Positions 17,125 through 26,045 of a stretch of 64,000 bases of DNA are shown here, in pieces; the stretch's first letter is position 1, and each line of letters opens with the position of its first letter. Under the pieces are notes generated by a model. That model saw nothing but the letters and a program-made list of their open reading frames with translations, searched no databases and had not been told where the DNA came from. This DNA comes from Stappia indica. GTDB taxonomy: Bacteria > Pseudomonadota > Alphaproteobacteria > Rhizobiales > Stappiaceae. A program made the position numbers and the translations under genes. Location: the NCBI RefSeq assembly GCF_001696535.1, contig NZ_MBQE01000001.1, positions 1,178,001-1,242,000 on the forward strand, given 5' to 3'.

Positions 17125-18948
17125 ATGCCTCCCTCCCCCCAGACGACCCTGGACCAGATGCGCAAGGCGCTGCTGCTGCAGCGCGAGGGAAAGCCTGCCC
17201 GCGCCCGCCCGATCTACGAAAAGCTCCTCAAGCAGGACCCCGGCAACGCCGAAGCGACGAGCCTGCTCGGCCTGTGCTTTCTCGAGCAAGGCTATCCGAA
17301 GCGCGCTGTCGCCCTGTTCGAGCGCGCCATCTCCCTCTCGCCGGACGAGCCCCGCTACCGGATCAATCTCGCCGATGCGCTCGACGCGCTCGGCGACACC
17401 GATGCACAGCTCGCCGCCGTCGCGCAGGCAGCGGAAGCCTCGGTCGACCCGGCGCTGCTTCATCGCAAGGCGAGGCTGCTTCGCCAGACGGGCCGGCTGC
17501 CCGAGGCGCTGGCCGCCTACGACACGGCCTTGCGCGCGGCAGCCGATGCCCTGCCCGATCATCTGGATATTCTTGTCGAGTTCGGCCAGACGCTGATCCT
17601 TGCCGGCAAGCACGAGGAAGCCGTCAGGGTGCTGCAGTTCGCCGTGTCGGCGGCGCCCGGCCACCGGATCGCACTGCTCAGCCTTGCCGACGCGCTGAAC
17701 CTGCTCGACCGCGGCAGCGAAGCTCTGGAGCTGCTCACCGGCAGCGCGGCGGCCTTCGATGTTGAGACCGACGCGACCTACCGCCTGAGCCTTGCCAATG
17801 CGCTCTGGAGCGTCGGTGACTATGCCGGCGCGCTGGCCGAGACCGACCGGGCGCTCGCCCTTCGCATCGAGGGCAGCGACGCTCGCCTGCTGCGCGGCAA
17901 GGCGCTCTATCACCTCGGCCGCTTCCCCGAGGCGGTCGAGGAACTGGAACGGGCGCTTGCCATCGAACCCGGCCGCCACGAAAGCGCGATGACGCTCGGC
18001 CTCGCCTGTCTTGCCGATGGCGATCTAGCGCGCGGCTGGAAGCTGGCGGAGCGCCGCGTCGAGGCAAATCTCAAGGGGCTGATCCAGCGCCGCTTCTCGC
18101 GCCCGAAATGGCAGGGAGAGCCTCTGGCCGGAAAGACGCTGATGATCTGGGACGACCAGGGCATCGGCGACGTGTTGCGGTCCACGTCGATGTTCGCGGA
18201 GCTGGCCGAACAGGCGGAGCGGCTCATCGTCGAGTGCCACCCCAAACTCGTCCCGCTGCTGGCGCGCAATTTTCCGCAAGTGACCGTGCGCCAGCGCAGT
18301 CACGAGGGTCTCAACGCCCTGTTGGGCGGCGAGGACTTCGACGTTCAATGCGCCTTTGGCGGCCTGCCCGCCCTGCTGCGCCCGGACATTGCCTCGTTTC
18401 CGAAGAGTACAGCATCCCTGACGGCCGACCCAGCGCGGGTCGCGGCCCTGCGGGCACGTGCACCGCTCGGCGGATCGCGGCCGAAGGTCGGCTTGTCCTG
18501 GACCAGCGGCAACCGCGCGGGCCAGCGCGGCCGCTCCTATCTCGCATTGGAAGACCTGCTGCCGCTGCTCGCCATCGAGGACGTCGACTTCGTCCTTCTC
18601 GACTATACCGACCGCAGTGCAGAGATCGCCGCCCTTCAGGAGCAAACGGCGTTCACCCTGCATCGCTGGGACGATCTCGATCTCTTCGACGATCTGGAGA
18701 CCGTTGCCGCTCTGACCTCCTGCATGGATCTGGTCATCTCGGCGAACACCTCCGTCGCCGACATGTCCGGCGCGCTCGGCGTGCCGACATGGCGTTTCGG
18801 CCCGGTCACCGGCACGATCCTGCTCGGCCAGGACAACCCGCCCTGGGCCCCGGCGACGCGCTATCTGCGGCTGGATCCCATGCGCCCGGCCTCCGATGTG
18901 GTGCCGCAGCTGGTCGCAGGCCTTCGCAGCTGGCTTGCCGGCCGATGA
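17125..18948 (+). CDS. FlmG-like TPR/glycosyltransferase for flagellin
   Basis: The product is 607 residues in two parts. Residues about 1-310 are tetratricopeptide repeats (repeated A..A...Y..AL and A..ALAI.P patterns). Residues about 330-600 form a GT-B-like domain with LIVECHPKLVPLLARNFP, RPKVGLSWTSGN and ISANTSVADMSGALGVPTW, resembling heptosyl/GT9-like and O-GlcNAc-transferase-like folds. This architecture matches Caulobacter FlmG, in which the TPR part binds flagellins and the GT part transfers pseudaminic acid. Convergent to it is an operon making and activating a nonulosonic acid, and three flagellins lie just beyond, so flagellin is the likely acceptor. A different protein acceptor cannot be excluded. 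Confidence 0.8.
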   Translation: MPPSPQTTLDQMRKALLLQREGKPARARPIYEKLLKQDPGNAEATSLLGLCFLEQGYPKRAVALFERAISLSPDEPRYRINLADALDALGDTDAQLAAVAQAAEASVDPALLHRKARLLRQTGRLPEALAAYDTALRAAADALPDHLDILVEFGQTLILAGKHEEAVRVLQFAVSAAPGHRIALLSLADALNLLDRGSEALELLTGSAAAFDVETDATYRLSLANALWSVGDYAGALAETDRALALRIEGSDARLLRGKALYHLGRFPEAVEELERALAIEPGRHESAMTLGLACLADGDLARGWKLAERRVEANLKGLIQRRFSRPKWQGEPLAGKTLMIWDDQGIGDVLRSTSMFAELAEQAERLIVECHPKLVPLLARNFPQVTVRQRSHEGLNALLGGEDFDVQCAFGGLPALLRPDIASFPKSTASLTADPARVAALRARAPLGGSRPKVGLSWTSGNRAGQRGRSYLALEDLLPLLAIEDVDFVLLDYTDRSAEIAALQEQTAFTLHRWDDLDLFDDLETVAALTSCMDLVISANTSVADMSGALGVPTWRFGPVTGTILLGQDNPPWAPATRYLRLDPMRPASDVVPQLVAGLRSWLAGR

Positions 18949-18970
18949 CGGCAGTCGAGGCCGCAAGCCC

Positions 18971-19681
18971 TCACATCTGAATGGGGTGCACCGCGAGATT
19001 GCGCTCCAGCCGCTCCAGCATCAGCTCGGCGACGGCAATGTCCTGCGGCTCGTCGATCTCGACGACTTCCTCGTCGCTGGTTTCCCAGAACCCGATGCGC
19101 CCGGTCAGGCGGCAGCCCGTCTGCTCGAAGCTCTCCGTGCGGAACAGGTAGAAGTTGCCGGTCTCGCGATAGTAGCGGTCTTGCGGCGGGATCTGCTGCC
19201 GCATCAAGCGGTTGTGCGGATCGTAGAGCGGCTGCGGTTCCGGCATGTTGCGCCAGATGTAGTTGCGGATGAGCCTTGCCGAAAACAGCGAGTCGTAGCC
19301 CCCGTCCGTGAAATGCCGGAAGGCATCGGCCAGCGTGTCCTTGCGCCTGACCGGCGAGGTCACCTGCGGAAACAGCACCGAATGCGGCTTCTCGTCCCGG
19401 CACATATGGGCAATCGCATGATGCAGCGAGGCCTCGGCCGGCGACGTGTCGGTCGCAAACTCCTCGGGCCGCAGCACGGGCACCCTGGCGCCGAACGCAC
19501 GGGCAGTCTCGGCGATTTCCTCGCTGTCGGTCGAAACGATCACGTCGCGCACGAAGCCGGCCGCCTGCGCCGCCTCGATGGTCCAGGCGATCAGCGGCTT
19601 GCCGAATACCGGCACGAGGTTCTTGCGCGGGATCCCCTTCGAACCGCCGCGTGCAAGCACGATCGCATCACAGGTCATCAT
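18971..19681 (-). CDS. CMP-nonulosonate (sialic acid-like) cytidylyltransferase
   Basis: The product is 236 residues. The N-terminal LARGGSKGIPRKN motif (9-21) is the CTP-binding signature of the NeuA/PseF/LegF family, followed by the VIVSTDSEEIAE segment. It activates a nine-carbon sugar to its CMP form for transfer. It is the last gene of a four-gene minus-strand operon and overlaps the methyltransferase gene by four bases. The exact substrate (Neu5Ac, pseudaminic or legionaminic acid) cannot be read from sequence. Confidence 0.88.
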   Translation of the reverse strand: MMTCDAIVLARGGSKGIPRKNLVPVFGKPLIAWTIEAAQAAGFVRDVIVSTDSEEIAETARAFGARVPVLRPEEFATDTSPAEASLHHAIAHMCRDEKPHSVLFPQVTSPVRRKDTLADAFRHFTDGGYDSLFSARLIRNYIWRNMPEPQPLYDPHNRLMRQQIPPQDRYYRETGNFYLFRTESFEQTGCRLTGRIGFWETSDEEVVEIDEPQDIAVAELMLERLERNLAVHPIQM

Positions 19682-20427
19682 CTCTTTTCCGCAAAAACCG
19701 TCACGAAGGAGCCCCAGAAAGCCGGCGACACGCCACTGTCCGGCGCCTGCATCCGCTCCCAGGCCTCGAGCGTTGCAAACCGCGTCCCGAAGAACGGGTA
19801 CTCGACCGAGGCGATCCGGAAGCCGCTGTCCCTCAGCAGGCGCATCAGCGAGTCATCGGTAAAGAGGCTGACATGCGTCGGATCGTGGAGCAAGCGGAAG
19901 CGCTCGCCGAAGAGGCGAGCTGCAGCACTGGCGAAATTCGGCGTTCCGACCACGAAAAGCCCGCCGGGACGGAGCGCTTCATGGACCAGCCGGACGAGGG
20001 CCACGGGATCGTCGACATGCTCGATCACATGATGCGCGACGAAGGTGTCGCAGGAGGCCGGCTCGAAGCGCCCGGGTTCCAGCACGCCGCGGACCGTCAC
20101 GGCGCCGCTGCGCTCAGCCGCCGTCTCCACCGCCTTCTCGGACGGGTCGAGCCCGATCCGCTCGTGGCGCGGGTCGATCTGCTCCAGCAACTCGCCAAGA
20201 CCGCAGCCGATGTCGACCACCCGGCCCGGAGCCCGCGCATTCACGGCCCTAGCGATATAGGCCAGGTCCGCCTTGCGCATCTCACGCTCCGAGGCGATGT
20301 CGCGCAGCCGCCCGTCCGGATCGCGCTTTTCGTCCCAGTATTCTTCGCCCGCCACACGGGCCGGATAAGGCACGAAATAGTCGTCCGATCCGTAGAGCGC
20401 GAGGCAGCGGTCGATGATCGTGGTCAC
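19678..20427 (-). CDS. SAM-dependent methyltransferase of the nonulosonate operon
   Basis: The product is 249 residues. A class I methyltransferase core has VVDIGCGLGELLEQI (motif I, about 70-84), the post-motif acid GLDPSE, and FVAHHVIEHVDD (motif IV region), followed by LRPGGLFVVGTPN. It overlaps both neighbours by four bases, so it belongs to the nonulosonic acid/glycan operon. The substrate may be the sugar itself or a nucleotide- or protein-bound glycan; this is inference. Confidence 0.85.
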   Translation of the reverse strand: MTTIIDRCLALYGSDDYFVPYPARVAGEEYWDEKRDPDGRLRDIASEREMRKADLAYIARAVNARAPGRVVDIGCGLGELLEQIDPRHERIGLDPSEKAVETAAERSGAVTVRGVLEPGRFEPASCDTFVAHHVIEHVDDPVALVRLVHEALRPGGLFVVGTPNFASAAARLFGERFRLLHDPTHVSLFTDDSLMRLLRDSGFRIASVEYPFFGTRFATLEAWERMQAPDSGVSPAFWGSFVTVFAEKR

Positions 20428-21608
20428 GCCAGGCCCTCCGCACGCGACGACAGCCAGACGGCAAGGTCGTGATGATAGTTATTCAGGGCTTCCCGCTCGC
20501 GCGACTTGGCAGCAGCCAAACGCGCGATGCTTGCCGTCGGCTGGGCCAGATCTCGCGCAACCGCCTGAAACAGCGCGGCCAGGTCGCTTTGCCCGTCGAA
20601 GGCATGGCAACGGTCGGCGAGACCCATTGCGGCGAACTGGCCGGCGATCTTGTGATGCGTGGAAATGCCGAAGACCGGCGCGCCGAAGCCGATGGAGGCC
20701 AGCCCTGCGTGATAGCGCATGGCGATGACGGCAGAGGCCCGGCGATAGAGATCGAAGCTGGCGGACCAGCCGCCCTCCCCTTGCGCCAGTCCGGCAACGA
20801 TCACGCGCTCGCGCCGCAGCCGGTCGTCGAGCGCCTCGAGAACCGAACCGATAGGCCCGAAGTCGCTATAGATGTGAGGAACGAACACACAAGTGAGCGT
20901 CTCGTCGGCCGCCAGCAGGTCCTCGATCCCCGATGCGATCGCTGCGGCGAAGCGTTCCGTCAGATCCTCGCCGTCCGCGCTCGCATAGCGCTTGTCCGGC
21001 ATGTCGCCGGCAGGGTTCACGGCGATGAAGCGGCTGCCCTCTGGCAGGCCGGCATGCGGCCAGGGCTCCGGCTCGGCGAACAGACCTCCATCCGGCACCA
21101 CCTGCATGGCATCGGCATAAGCCGGCCCGAGATGATCGCGGATGAACTCGGCGGACCCGTCATTGCGCAGCGAAAAGCGGCAATGCTCGAAGCCGAGCAC
21201 TTCGTCGAGGAAGGCTCTGGTCCGCGCCACCGCCACCGGGCTGACGCCGCGTGTCGCATCGACGCCCAGCCCGTGGAACAGGACCGGCCGGCGGATCGCC
21301 GCAAACAGCTCCGGACCGGCCTCCAGATAGGTGCCGGAGGAGGTGTTCTCTCGCCAGAGCTGGAACAGGCTGAACCCGCCGACCACGACGAGGTCGGCCT
21401 CGTTCGCCTCCGCGACGAATGTCTCGTCGAAGGCCCGGCGTCGCCAGTGGATGAAATCGCGCACCTCGCAGGGGCGATGGTCGAGCGCCCAGGGCAAGTC
21501 CTCGGCCCTGGTGCGATACTCCCCGTCATGCATGGCGTTGTCGCCGAGGTTTCCCACGAACGAGGCCAGATGCAGGACGGAGAGCGGTCGCATGCGGTCG
21601 GCGGTCAC
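20424..21608 (-). CDS. Polysaccharide pyruvyl transferase family protein
   Basis: The product is 394 residues. It has the N-terminal GNLGDNAMHDGEY motif and the central LFHGLGVDATRG segment, plus the late AVIAMRYHAGLASIGFGAPVFGIS block typical of the CsaB/polysaccharide pyruvyl transferase family. Such enzymes add ketal pyruvate to sugars using phosphoenolpyruvate; some family members have other roles. It lies between the nonulosonate synthase and a methyltransferase with 10-bp and overlapping junctions. Pyruvylation of a flagellar or surface glycan is possible but inferred. Confidence 0.82.
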   Translation of the reverse strand: MTADRMRPLSVLHLASFVGNLGDNAMHDGEYRTRAEDLPWALDHRPCEVRDFIHWRRRAFDETFVAEANEADLVVVGGFSLFQLWRENTSSGTYLEAGPELFAAIRRPVLFHGLGVDATRGVSPVAVARTRAFLDEVLGFEHCRFSLRNDGSAEFIRDHLGPAYADAMQVVPDGGLFAEPEPWPHAGLPEGSRFIAVNPAGDMPDKRYASADGEDLTERFAAAIASGIEDLLAADETLTCVFVPHIYSDFGPIGSVLEALDDRLRRERVIVAGLAQGEGGWSASFDLYRRASAVIAMRYHAGLASIGFGAPVFGISTHHKIAGQFAAMGLADRCHAFDGQSDLAALFQAVARDLAQPTASIARLAAAKSREREALNNYHHDLAVWLSSRAEGLA

Positions 21609-21618
21609 GATCCGGCCA

Positions 21619-22488
21619 TCACAGCGAGGCCAGCGTGTCCTTGCGGCGCAGCTTCTCCATCACCGGACGCTCGCGGGAATAGATGTCGATGACGCCATCG
21701 CCGCGCACCTTCTCGGCAAGGCGGATGCCCGCGATCATTTCCTTGACCTGCGCGACATCGATGGAGGCCGACTGGTCGGAACCCCACATCGTGCGGTCGA
21801 GGGTGAAATGCCGCTCGACGGAGACGGCTCCGAACGCGATCGACAGGATGCTCGGCAGGATGCCGTCCTCATGACCGGAATAGCCGATCTTGAGATGCGG
21901 GAACCGCTCGCGCAGGGTCGAGATGCCGGCGAGGTTGATCTCCTCCGGCAGCGCCGGATAGGTCGAGGTACAATGGTAGAGGCAGGCGATCTCGCCGCCG
22001 GCCTCCTCGATGGTTTCCACCACCGCTTCCACCATCTTGAGATTGCACATGCCCGTAGAGACCAGCAGCGGCACGCCGGTGCGTGCCGCATGCACCAGCA
22101 GCGCACGGTCGGTCACCGAGGCCGAGGCAAGCTTCAGATAGGGCACGTCCAGCGCGACAAGGAAATCGACCGATGCCTCGTCCCAGGGCGAGGCGTACCA
22201 GGTGATGCCGAGCTCGGCGCAGAGCGCCGCGATGCGCTCGTAGTCCTTGCGGCCGAACTCCAGCCCGCGCTTCAGGTCGCCATTGGTCTCGCCGAGGGGC
22301 GACTTGCGCGGCTTGGCCAGTTCCTCGGCCGTGTAGACGACGTCGACGGTGCGCTTCTGGAACTTCACCGCGTCGCAGCCGACACGATGCGCCGCACGCA
22401 CCATCTCGAGCGCCAGGTCGATGCTGCCGTTGTGGTTGATGCCGATCTCGGCGACGACCGTGCACCTGTCGAATGTAAAGAGGTTCAT
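21619..22488 (-). CDS. NeuB-family nonulosonate synthase lacking the SAF domain
   Basis: The product is 289 residues. A TIM-barrel NeuB domain carries AEIGINHNGSID (13-24), KFQKR, LVSTGMCN, HCTSTYP, IGYSGHEDG and ERHFTLDR, the metal- and PEP-binding motifs that condense a hexose derivative with PEP. Standard NeuB, PseI and LegI proteins are about 340-350 residues and end with a C-terminal SAF (antifreeze-like) domain that completes the partner's active site; that domain is absent. The start chosen is the ATG at 22488 (MNLFTF); the further-upstream frame is arginine-rich and not family-like. It is first in the operon ahead of the pyruvyl transferase. Confidence 0.87.
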   Translation of the reverse strand: MNLFTFDRCTVVAEIGINHNGSIDLALEMVRAAHRVGCDAVKFQKRTVDVVYTAEELAKPRKSPLGETNGDLKRGLEFGRKDYERIAALCAELGITWYASPWDEASVDFLVALDVPYLKLASASVTDRALLVHAARTGVPLLVSTGMCNLKMVEAVVETIEEAGGEIACLYHCTSTYPALPEEINLAGISTLRERFPHLKIGYSGHEDGILPSILSIAFGAVSVERHFTLDRTMWGSDQSASIDVAQVKEMIAGIRLAEKVRGDGVIDIYSRERPVMEKLRRKDTLASL

Positions 22489-22851
22489 CTCGCGATCTTT
22501 TCGGGCTCGCGGCAAACGCTGCACAGGCCGTGGCGGCGTGATGCGCTTGCGGGTTTCGCTGTCCGTCCCTCGCCGCACGGCAATCCCTTAACCGGCGGGA
22601 GAGGCAGGCCGGCGCCGGTTCAGCGGCGGCGGCCCTCGAAGCACTCGATCAGTATCCCCGTTTCGGCGTGATTCGGCGAGCAATTTTAAGGACCTGTCGC
22701 AAGATGCGAGACCCTGCGTCAGGCAGTAACCAGTCGTTTACCTTAACACCGGTTAACCACTTGTTTTTACGAATGATTCTGAAACGGCGACGTAGGTTGG
22801 GCAGGCAACGAGGATGCGTTGCGTTAGCTGTTACCAGAAAGGTACACCCCA
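22489..22851. promoter_or_regulatory. Divergent control region of nonulosonate operon and first flagellin
   Basis: These 363 bp contain no convincing gene. Near the flagellin side, TTAA words at 22743 and 22753, then TTTT at 22764, resemble imperfect CtrA half-sites. A run related to the other flagellin leaders (ACGAGGATGCG, 22809-22819) lies about 35-45 bp before the ATG. No sigma-54 match is seen. Confidence 0.45.
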
Positions 22852-24237
22852 ATGAGCGTCACTCTCTCCGCTGGCGTCCGCCAGAACCTGCTGTCGCTGC
22901 AGAAGACTGCCGACATGATGTCCCAGACGCAGAACCGTCTGGCCACGGGCAAGAAGGTCAACTCGGCCCTCGACAACCCGACCAACTTCTTTACCTCCCA
23001 GAACCTGAACTCGCGCGCCAACGAGCTGTCCAGCCTGCTCGACGGCATTTCCAACGCGACGAAGACCCTGGAAGCTGCCGACAACGGTATCAAGGGCATC
23101 ACCAAGCTGGTGGAGAGCGCCCAGTCGACCGCTCGTCAGGCCCTGCAGGCCGGCGGCGCCGGTTCCGGCACCGTGGTGGAAAGCTCCTCGTCGATCTCGA
23201 CCAACGGCCTGACGCCGAGCTCGGGCGAGACGATCCAGGACCAGGCCAAGCGCCAGACCCTGTCCAACCTCGGCTTCACCAACGGCGACACGATCACCGT
23301 TCAGACGACCGACACCACGACCGGTGCCGTTTCCGAGATCGCGATCACCGTCGGCACCACCCAGAAGGCTGACGGCACGGGCGCGGTTGCAACGGTGCAG
23401 GACGCCGTCGACGTCATCAACGCTTCGGGCGTTGCCACTGCCGAGGTCACCGACGCCGGCAAGCTGAAGATCTCCGGCTCCGACACCGAGACGGTGAACC
23501 TGCAGATCGGCGACAACGACGGCGACGCCGACACCGCCACCACGCAGGCCACCTCGCTGGCGTCCTCGCTCGGCTTCGGCAGCAACTCCTCGGTCGATCT
23601 CTCGAGCCCGGCCGATGGCGACTACAACGACGCCGGCGAGACGGAAGTCACCTTCACCAACGGCGCGTCCGCTGGTGCAGCCGACACCTTCTCGATCACC
23701 ACGACGGCGAACCCGGCCTCGAACTCGTCCTCGCGCCAGAAGCTGGTGTCGCAGTTCAACGAGATCATGGGCCAGATCGACAAGCTGGCGGCCGACTCGT
23801 CGTACAACGGTGTGAACCTGATCGACTCTTCGTCCTCGAAGCTGACCGTCGCCTTCAACGAGAAGCGTGACGCGGCCAACAAGTCGGAGCTGTCGATCAG
23901 CGGCAAGGACCTGACCTCCTCGGGCATGGGCCTGGGCAGCGTCTCGAGCCTGAGCGATGCGGAGGCGAACGCCACCCTCGACAAGCTGAGCGACGCCCTG
24001 TCGACCCTGCGCGAGACGTCCTCGACCTTCGGTTCGAACCTCAACACGGTCACGATCCGCAAGGACTTCACCAAGGACCTGATCAACACCCTGCAGACGG
24101 GTGCCGACAACCTGGTGCTGGCCGACACCAACGAGGAAGGCGCGAACCTCCTCGCCCTGCAGACCCGCCAGTCGCTGTCCACGACCGCGCTGTCGCTGTC
24201 CTCGCAGGCCGACCAGGCCGTGCTGCGTCTGCTCTAA
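22852..24237 (+). CDS. Flagellin (first of three tandem copies)
   Basis: The product is 461 residues. The N-terminal D0/D1 region has LSAGVRQNLLSLQKTADMM and QNRLATGKKVNSALDNP, and the C-terminal D1/D0 region has TGADNLVLADTNEEGANLLA and ends SLSSQADQAVLRLL. The central part (about 145-260) includes a flagellin-IN-like segment and an Asp-rich NDGDADTAT patch. It differs from the next two copies more than they differ from each other. It is preceded by its own leader and followed by a hairpin terminator. Confidence 0.96.
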   Translation: MSVTLSAGVRQNLLSLQKTADMMSQTQNRLATGKKVNSALDNPTNFFTSQNLNSRANELSSLLDGISNATKTLEAADNGIKGITKLVESAQSTARQALQAGGAGSGTVVESSSSISTNGLTPSSGETIQDQAKRQTLSNLGFTNGDTITVQTTDTTTGAVSEIAITVGTTQKADGTGAVATVQDAVDVINASGVATAEVTDAGKLKISGSDTETVNLQIGDNDGDADTATTQATSLASSLGFGSNSSVDLSSPADGDYNDAGETEVTFTNGASAGAADTFSITTTANPASNSSSRQKLVSQFNEIMGQIDKLAADSSYNGVNLIDSSSSKLTVAFNEKRDAANKSELSISGKDLTSSGMGLGSVSSLSDAEANATLDKLSDALSTLRETSSTFGSNLNTVTIRKDFTKDLINTLQTGADNLVLADTNEEGANLLALQTRQSLSTTALSLSSQADQAVLRLL

Positions 24238-24267
24238 GACGCCAGCCGCAAGGCAACTCGACAAACA

Positions 24268-24298
24268 GGGCGGCGGGTCGCGACTCGCCGCCCTTTTT
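24268..24298 (+). terminator. Terminator of first flagellin gene
   Basis: GGGCGGCG (24268-24275) pairs with CGCCGCCC (24286-24293), followed by five T residues. Confidence 0.85.
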
Positions 24299-24369
24299 CG
24301 TGGCGGTTTCGATATGGTTAACGAACCTGTTGGAAGCACAAGCAAATTGAGAATGGAGGCAAGAAGCTG

Positions 24370-24384
24370 TTAACCCTAATTTAG
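24370..24384 (+). promoter_or_regulatory. CtrA-like site upstream of second flagellin
   Basis: TTAA (24370-24373), seven bases, then TTAG (24381-24384): one mismatch to TTAA-N7-TTAA. It lies about 80-90 bp before the ATG. Confidence 0.45.
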
Positions 24385-24460
24385 CCTTTCGACGCCAATC
24401 TGGCTGCGAGCCTCAGGACGAGGCCATGCACAGCTTTGGGCAGCCAGAAAGGATTTCCGA

Positions 24461-25849
24461 ATGTCCGATATCACTCTCTCCGCCGGTGTGCGTCAGAACC
24501 TCCTGACGCTGCAGAACACCGCCGACATGATGGCCACCACGCAGAACCGTCTCGCCACCGGCAAGAAGGTCAACTCGGCCCTCGACAACCCGACCAACTT
24601 CTTCACCTCGCAGTCGCTGTCGGCCCGCGCCAAGGACCTGACCAACCTGCTCGACGGCATCGGCAACGCGATCAAGACGATCGAGGCCGCCGACAACGGC
24701 ATCACCGCCATCACCAAGCTGGTGGAGAGTGCCCAGTCGACCGCCCGCCAGGCCCTACAGGACGGCTCGGCCGGCTCCGGCACCGTGGTGGAGAGCTCCT
24801 CGTCGATCTCGACCAACGGCCTGTCGCCGGTCTCCGGCGAATCGATCCAGGACCAGGCCAAGCGCCAGACCCTGTCCAACCTCGGCTTCACCAACGGCGA
24901 CACGATCACCCTGCAGACGACGAACACCGACACCGGTGGCGTCGCCTCGATCCAGATCGCCGTCGGCACGACTCAGAAGACGGACGGTACCGGCCCGGTC
25001 TCGACGGTCCAGGACGTGCTCGATGTCATCAACGCCTCCGGCGTTGCCACGGCCGAGGTCACCGACGCCGGCAAGCTGAAGATCACCGGCTCCGACTCGG
25101 AGACCGTGCGTCTCGACATCAACGACAACGACGGCGACGGCAACACGGCCACCACCCAGCAGACCTCGCTGGCGGCCTCGCTCGGCTTCGGCACCAACAC
25201 CTCGATCGACCTGTCGAGCCCGGCCGATGGTGACTACATCGACGCAGGCGAGACCGGCGTCACCTTCACCAACGGCGGCTCCGCCGGTGCAGCCGACACC
25301 TTCACGATCACCACCCAGGCCAACCCGGCCTCGAACTCCTCCACCCGCCAGAAGCTGGTGTCGCAGTTCAACGACATCCTGGGCCAGATCGACAAGCTCG
25401 CTGCCGACGCCTCGTTCAACGGCATCAACCTGATCAACTCCTCGTCCTCCAAGCTGACCGTTGCCTTCAACGAGAAGCGCGATGCGGCGACGAAGTCGGA
25501 GCTGAAGCTGCAGGGCGAAGACCTGACCTCCTCGGGCCTCAACATCACCAACGTGTCGAGCCTGAACGACACCGAGGCGAACAATGCGCTCGACGAACTG
25601 TCCGAGGCCCTGATCACCCTGCGCGAGGCGGGCTCCAAGTTCGGTTCGAACCTGTCGACGGTGCAGATCCGCAAGGACTACACCAAGGCTGCGGTCAACA
25701 CGCTGCAGACCGGTGCCGACAACCTGGTGCTGGCCGACACCAACGAGGAAGGCGCCAACCTCCTCGCCCTGCAGACCCGCCAGCAGCTGTCCACCACGGC
25801 TCTGTCGCTGTCCTCGCAGGCCGATCAGGCGGTGCTGCGTCTGTTCTGA
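24461..25849 (+). CDS. Flagellin (second tandem copy)
   Basis: The product is 462 residues. The N- and C-termini are nearly identical to the third copy (LSAGVRQNLLTLQNTADMMA and the same SSQADQAVLRLF end). The central region has the same GTTQKTDGTGPVSTVQDVLD block but its own TNTDTGGVASIQ sequence. The ribosome-binding site and leader AAAGGATTTCCGA before the ATG are identical to those of the third copy. It has its own perfect terminator. A minor-filament role for any one copy cannot be judged from sequence. Confidence 0.96.
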   Translation: MSDITLSAGVRQNLLTLQNTADMMATTQNRLATGKKVNSALDNPTNFFTSQSLSARAKDLTNLLDGIGNAIKTIEAADNGITAITKLVESAQSTARQALQDGSAGSGTVVESSSSISTNGLSPVSGESIQDQAKRQTLSNLGFTNGDTITLQTTNTDTGGVASIQIAVGTTQKTDGTGPVSTVQDVLDVINASGVATAEVTDAGKLKITGSDSETVRLDINDNDGDGNTATTQQTSLAASLGFGTNTSIDLSSPADGDYIDAGETGVTFTNGGSAGAADTFTITTQANPASNSSTRQKLVSQFNDILGQIDKLAADASFNGINLINSSSSKLTVAFNEKRDAATKSELKLQGEDLTSSGLNITNVSSLNDTEANNALDELSEALITLREAGSKFGSNLSTVQIRKDYTKAAVNTLQTGADNLVLADTNEEGANLLALQTRQQLSTTALSLSSQADQAVLRLF

Positions 25850-25871
25850 TCCGGAACACCGCGAATCAAAG

Positions 25872-25898
25872 AACGGCGGGCGAAAGCCCGCCGTTTTT
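25872..25898 (+). terminator. Terminator of second flagellin gene
   Basis: A perfect 10-bp stem AACGGCGGGC/GCCCGCCGTT with a GAAA tetraloop is followed by a T tract. Confidence 0.9.
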
Positions 25899-25954
25899 CG
25901 TTTTCGAACTATCTTTTTGAATCCCTAACATTTTCATCGCGATATGCGACATGG

Positions 25955-25969
25955 TTAACCACTCGTTAG
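25955..25969 (+). promoter_or_regulatory. CtrA-like site upstream of third flagellin
   Basis: TTAA (25955-25958), seven bases, then TTAG (25966-25969), the same pattern and similar distance to the ATG as in front of the second flagellin. Confidence 0.45.
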
Positions 25970-26045
25970 GAATTTCGCGCCAAATATTAATGCGTTCTCA
26001 GGATGAGATGCGCCTGGCTGCCAGGCGGTGCGAAAGGATTTCCGA

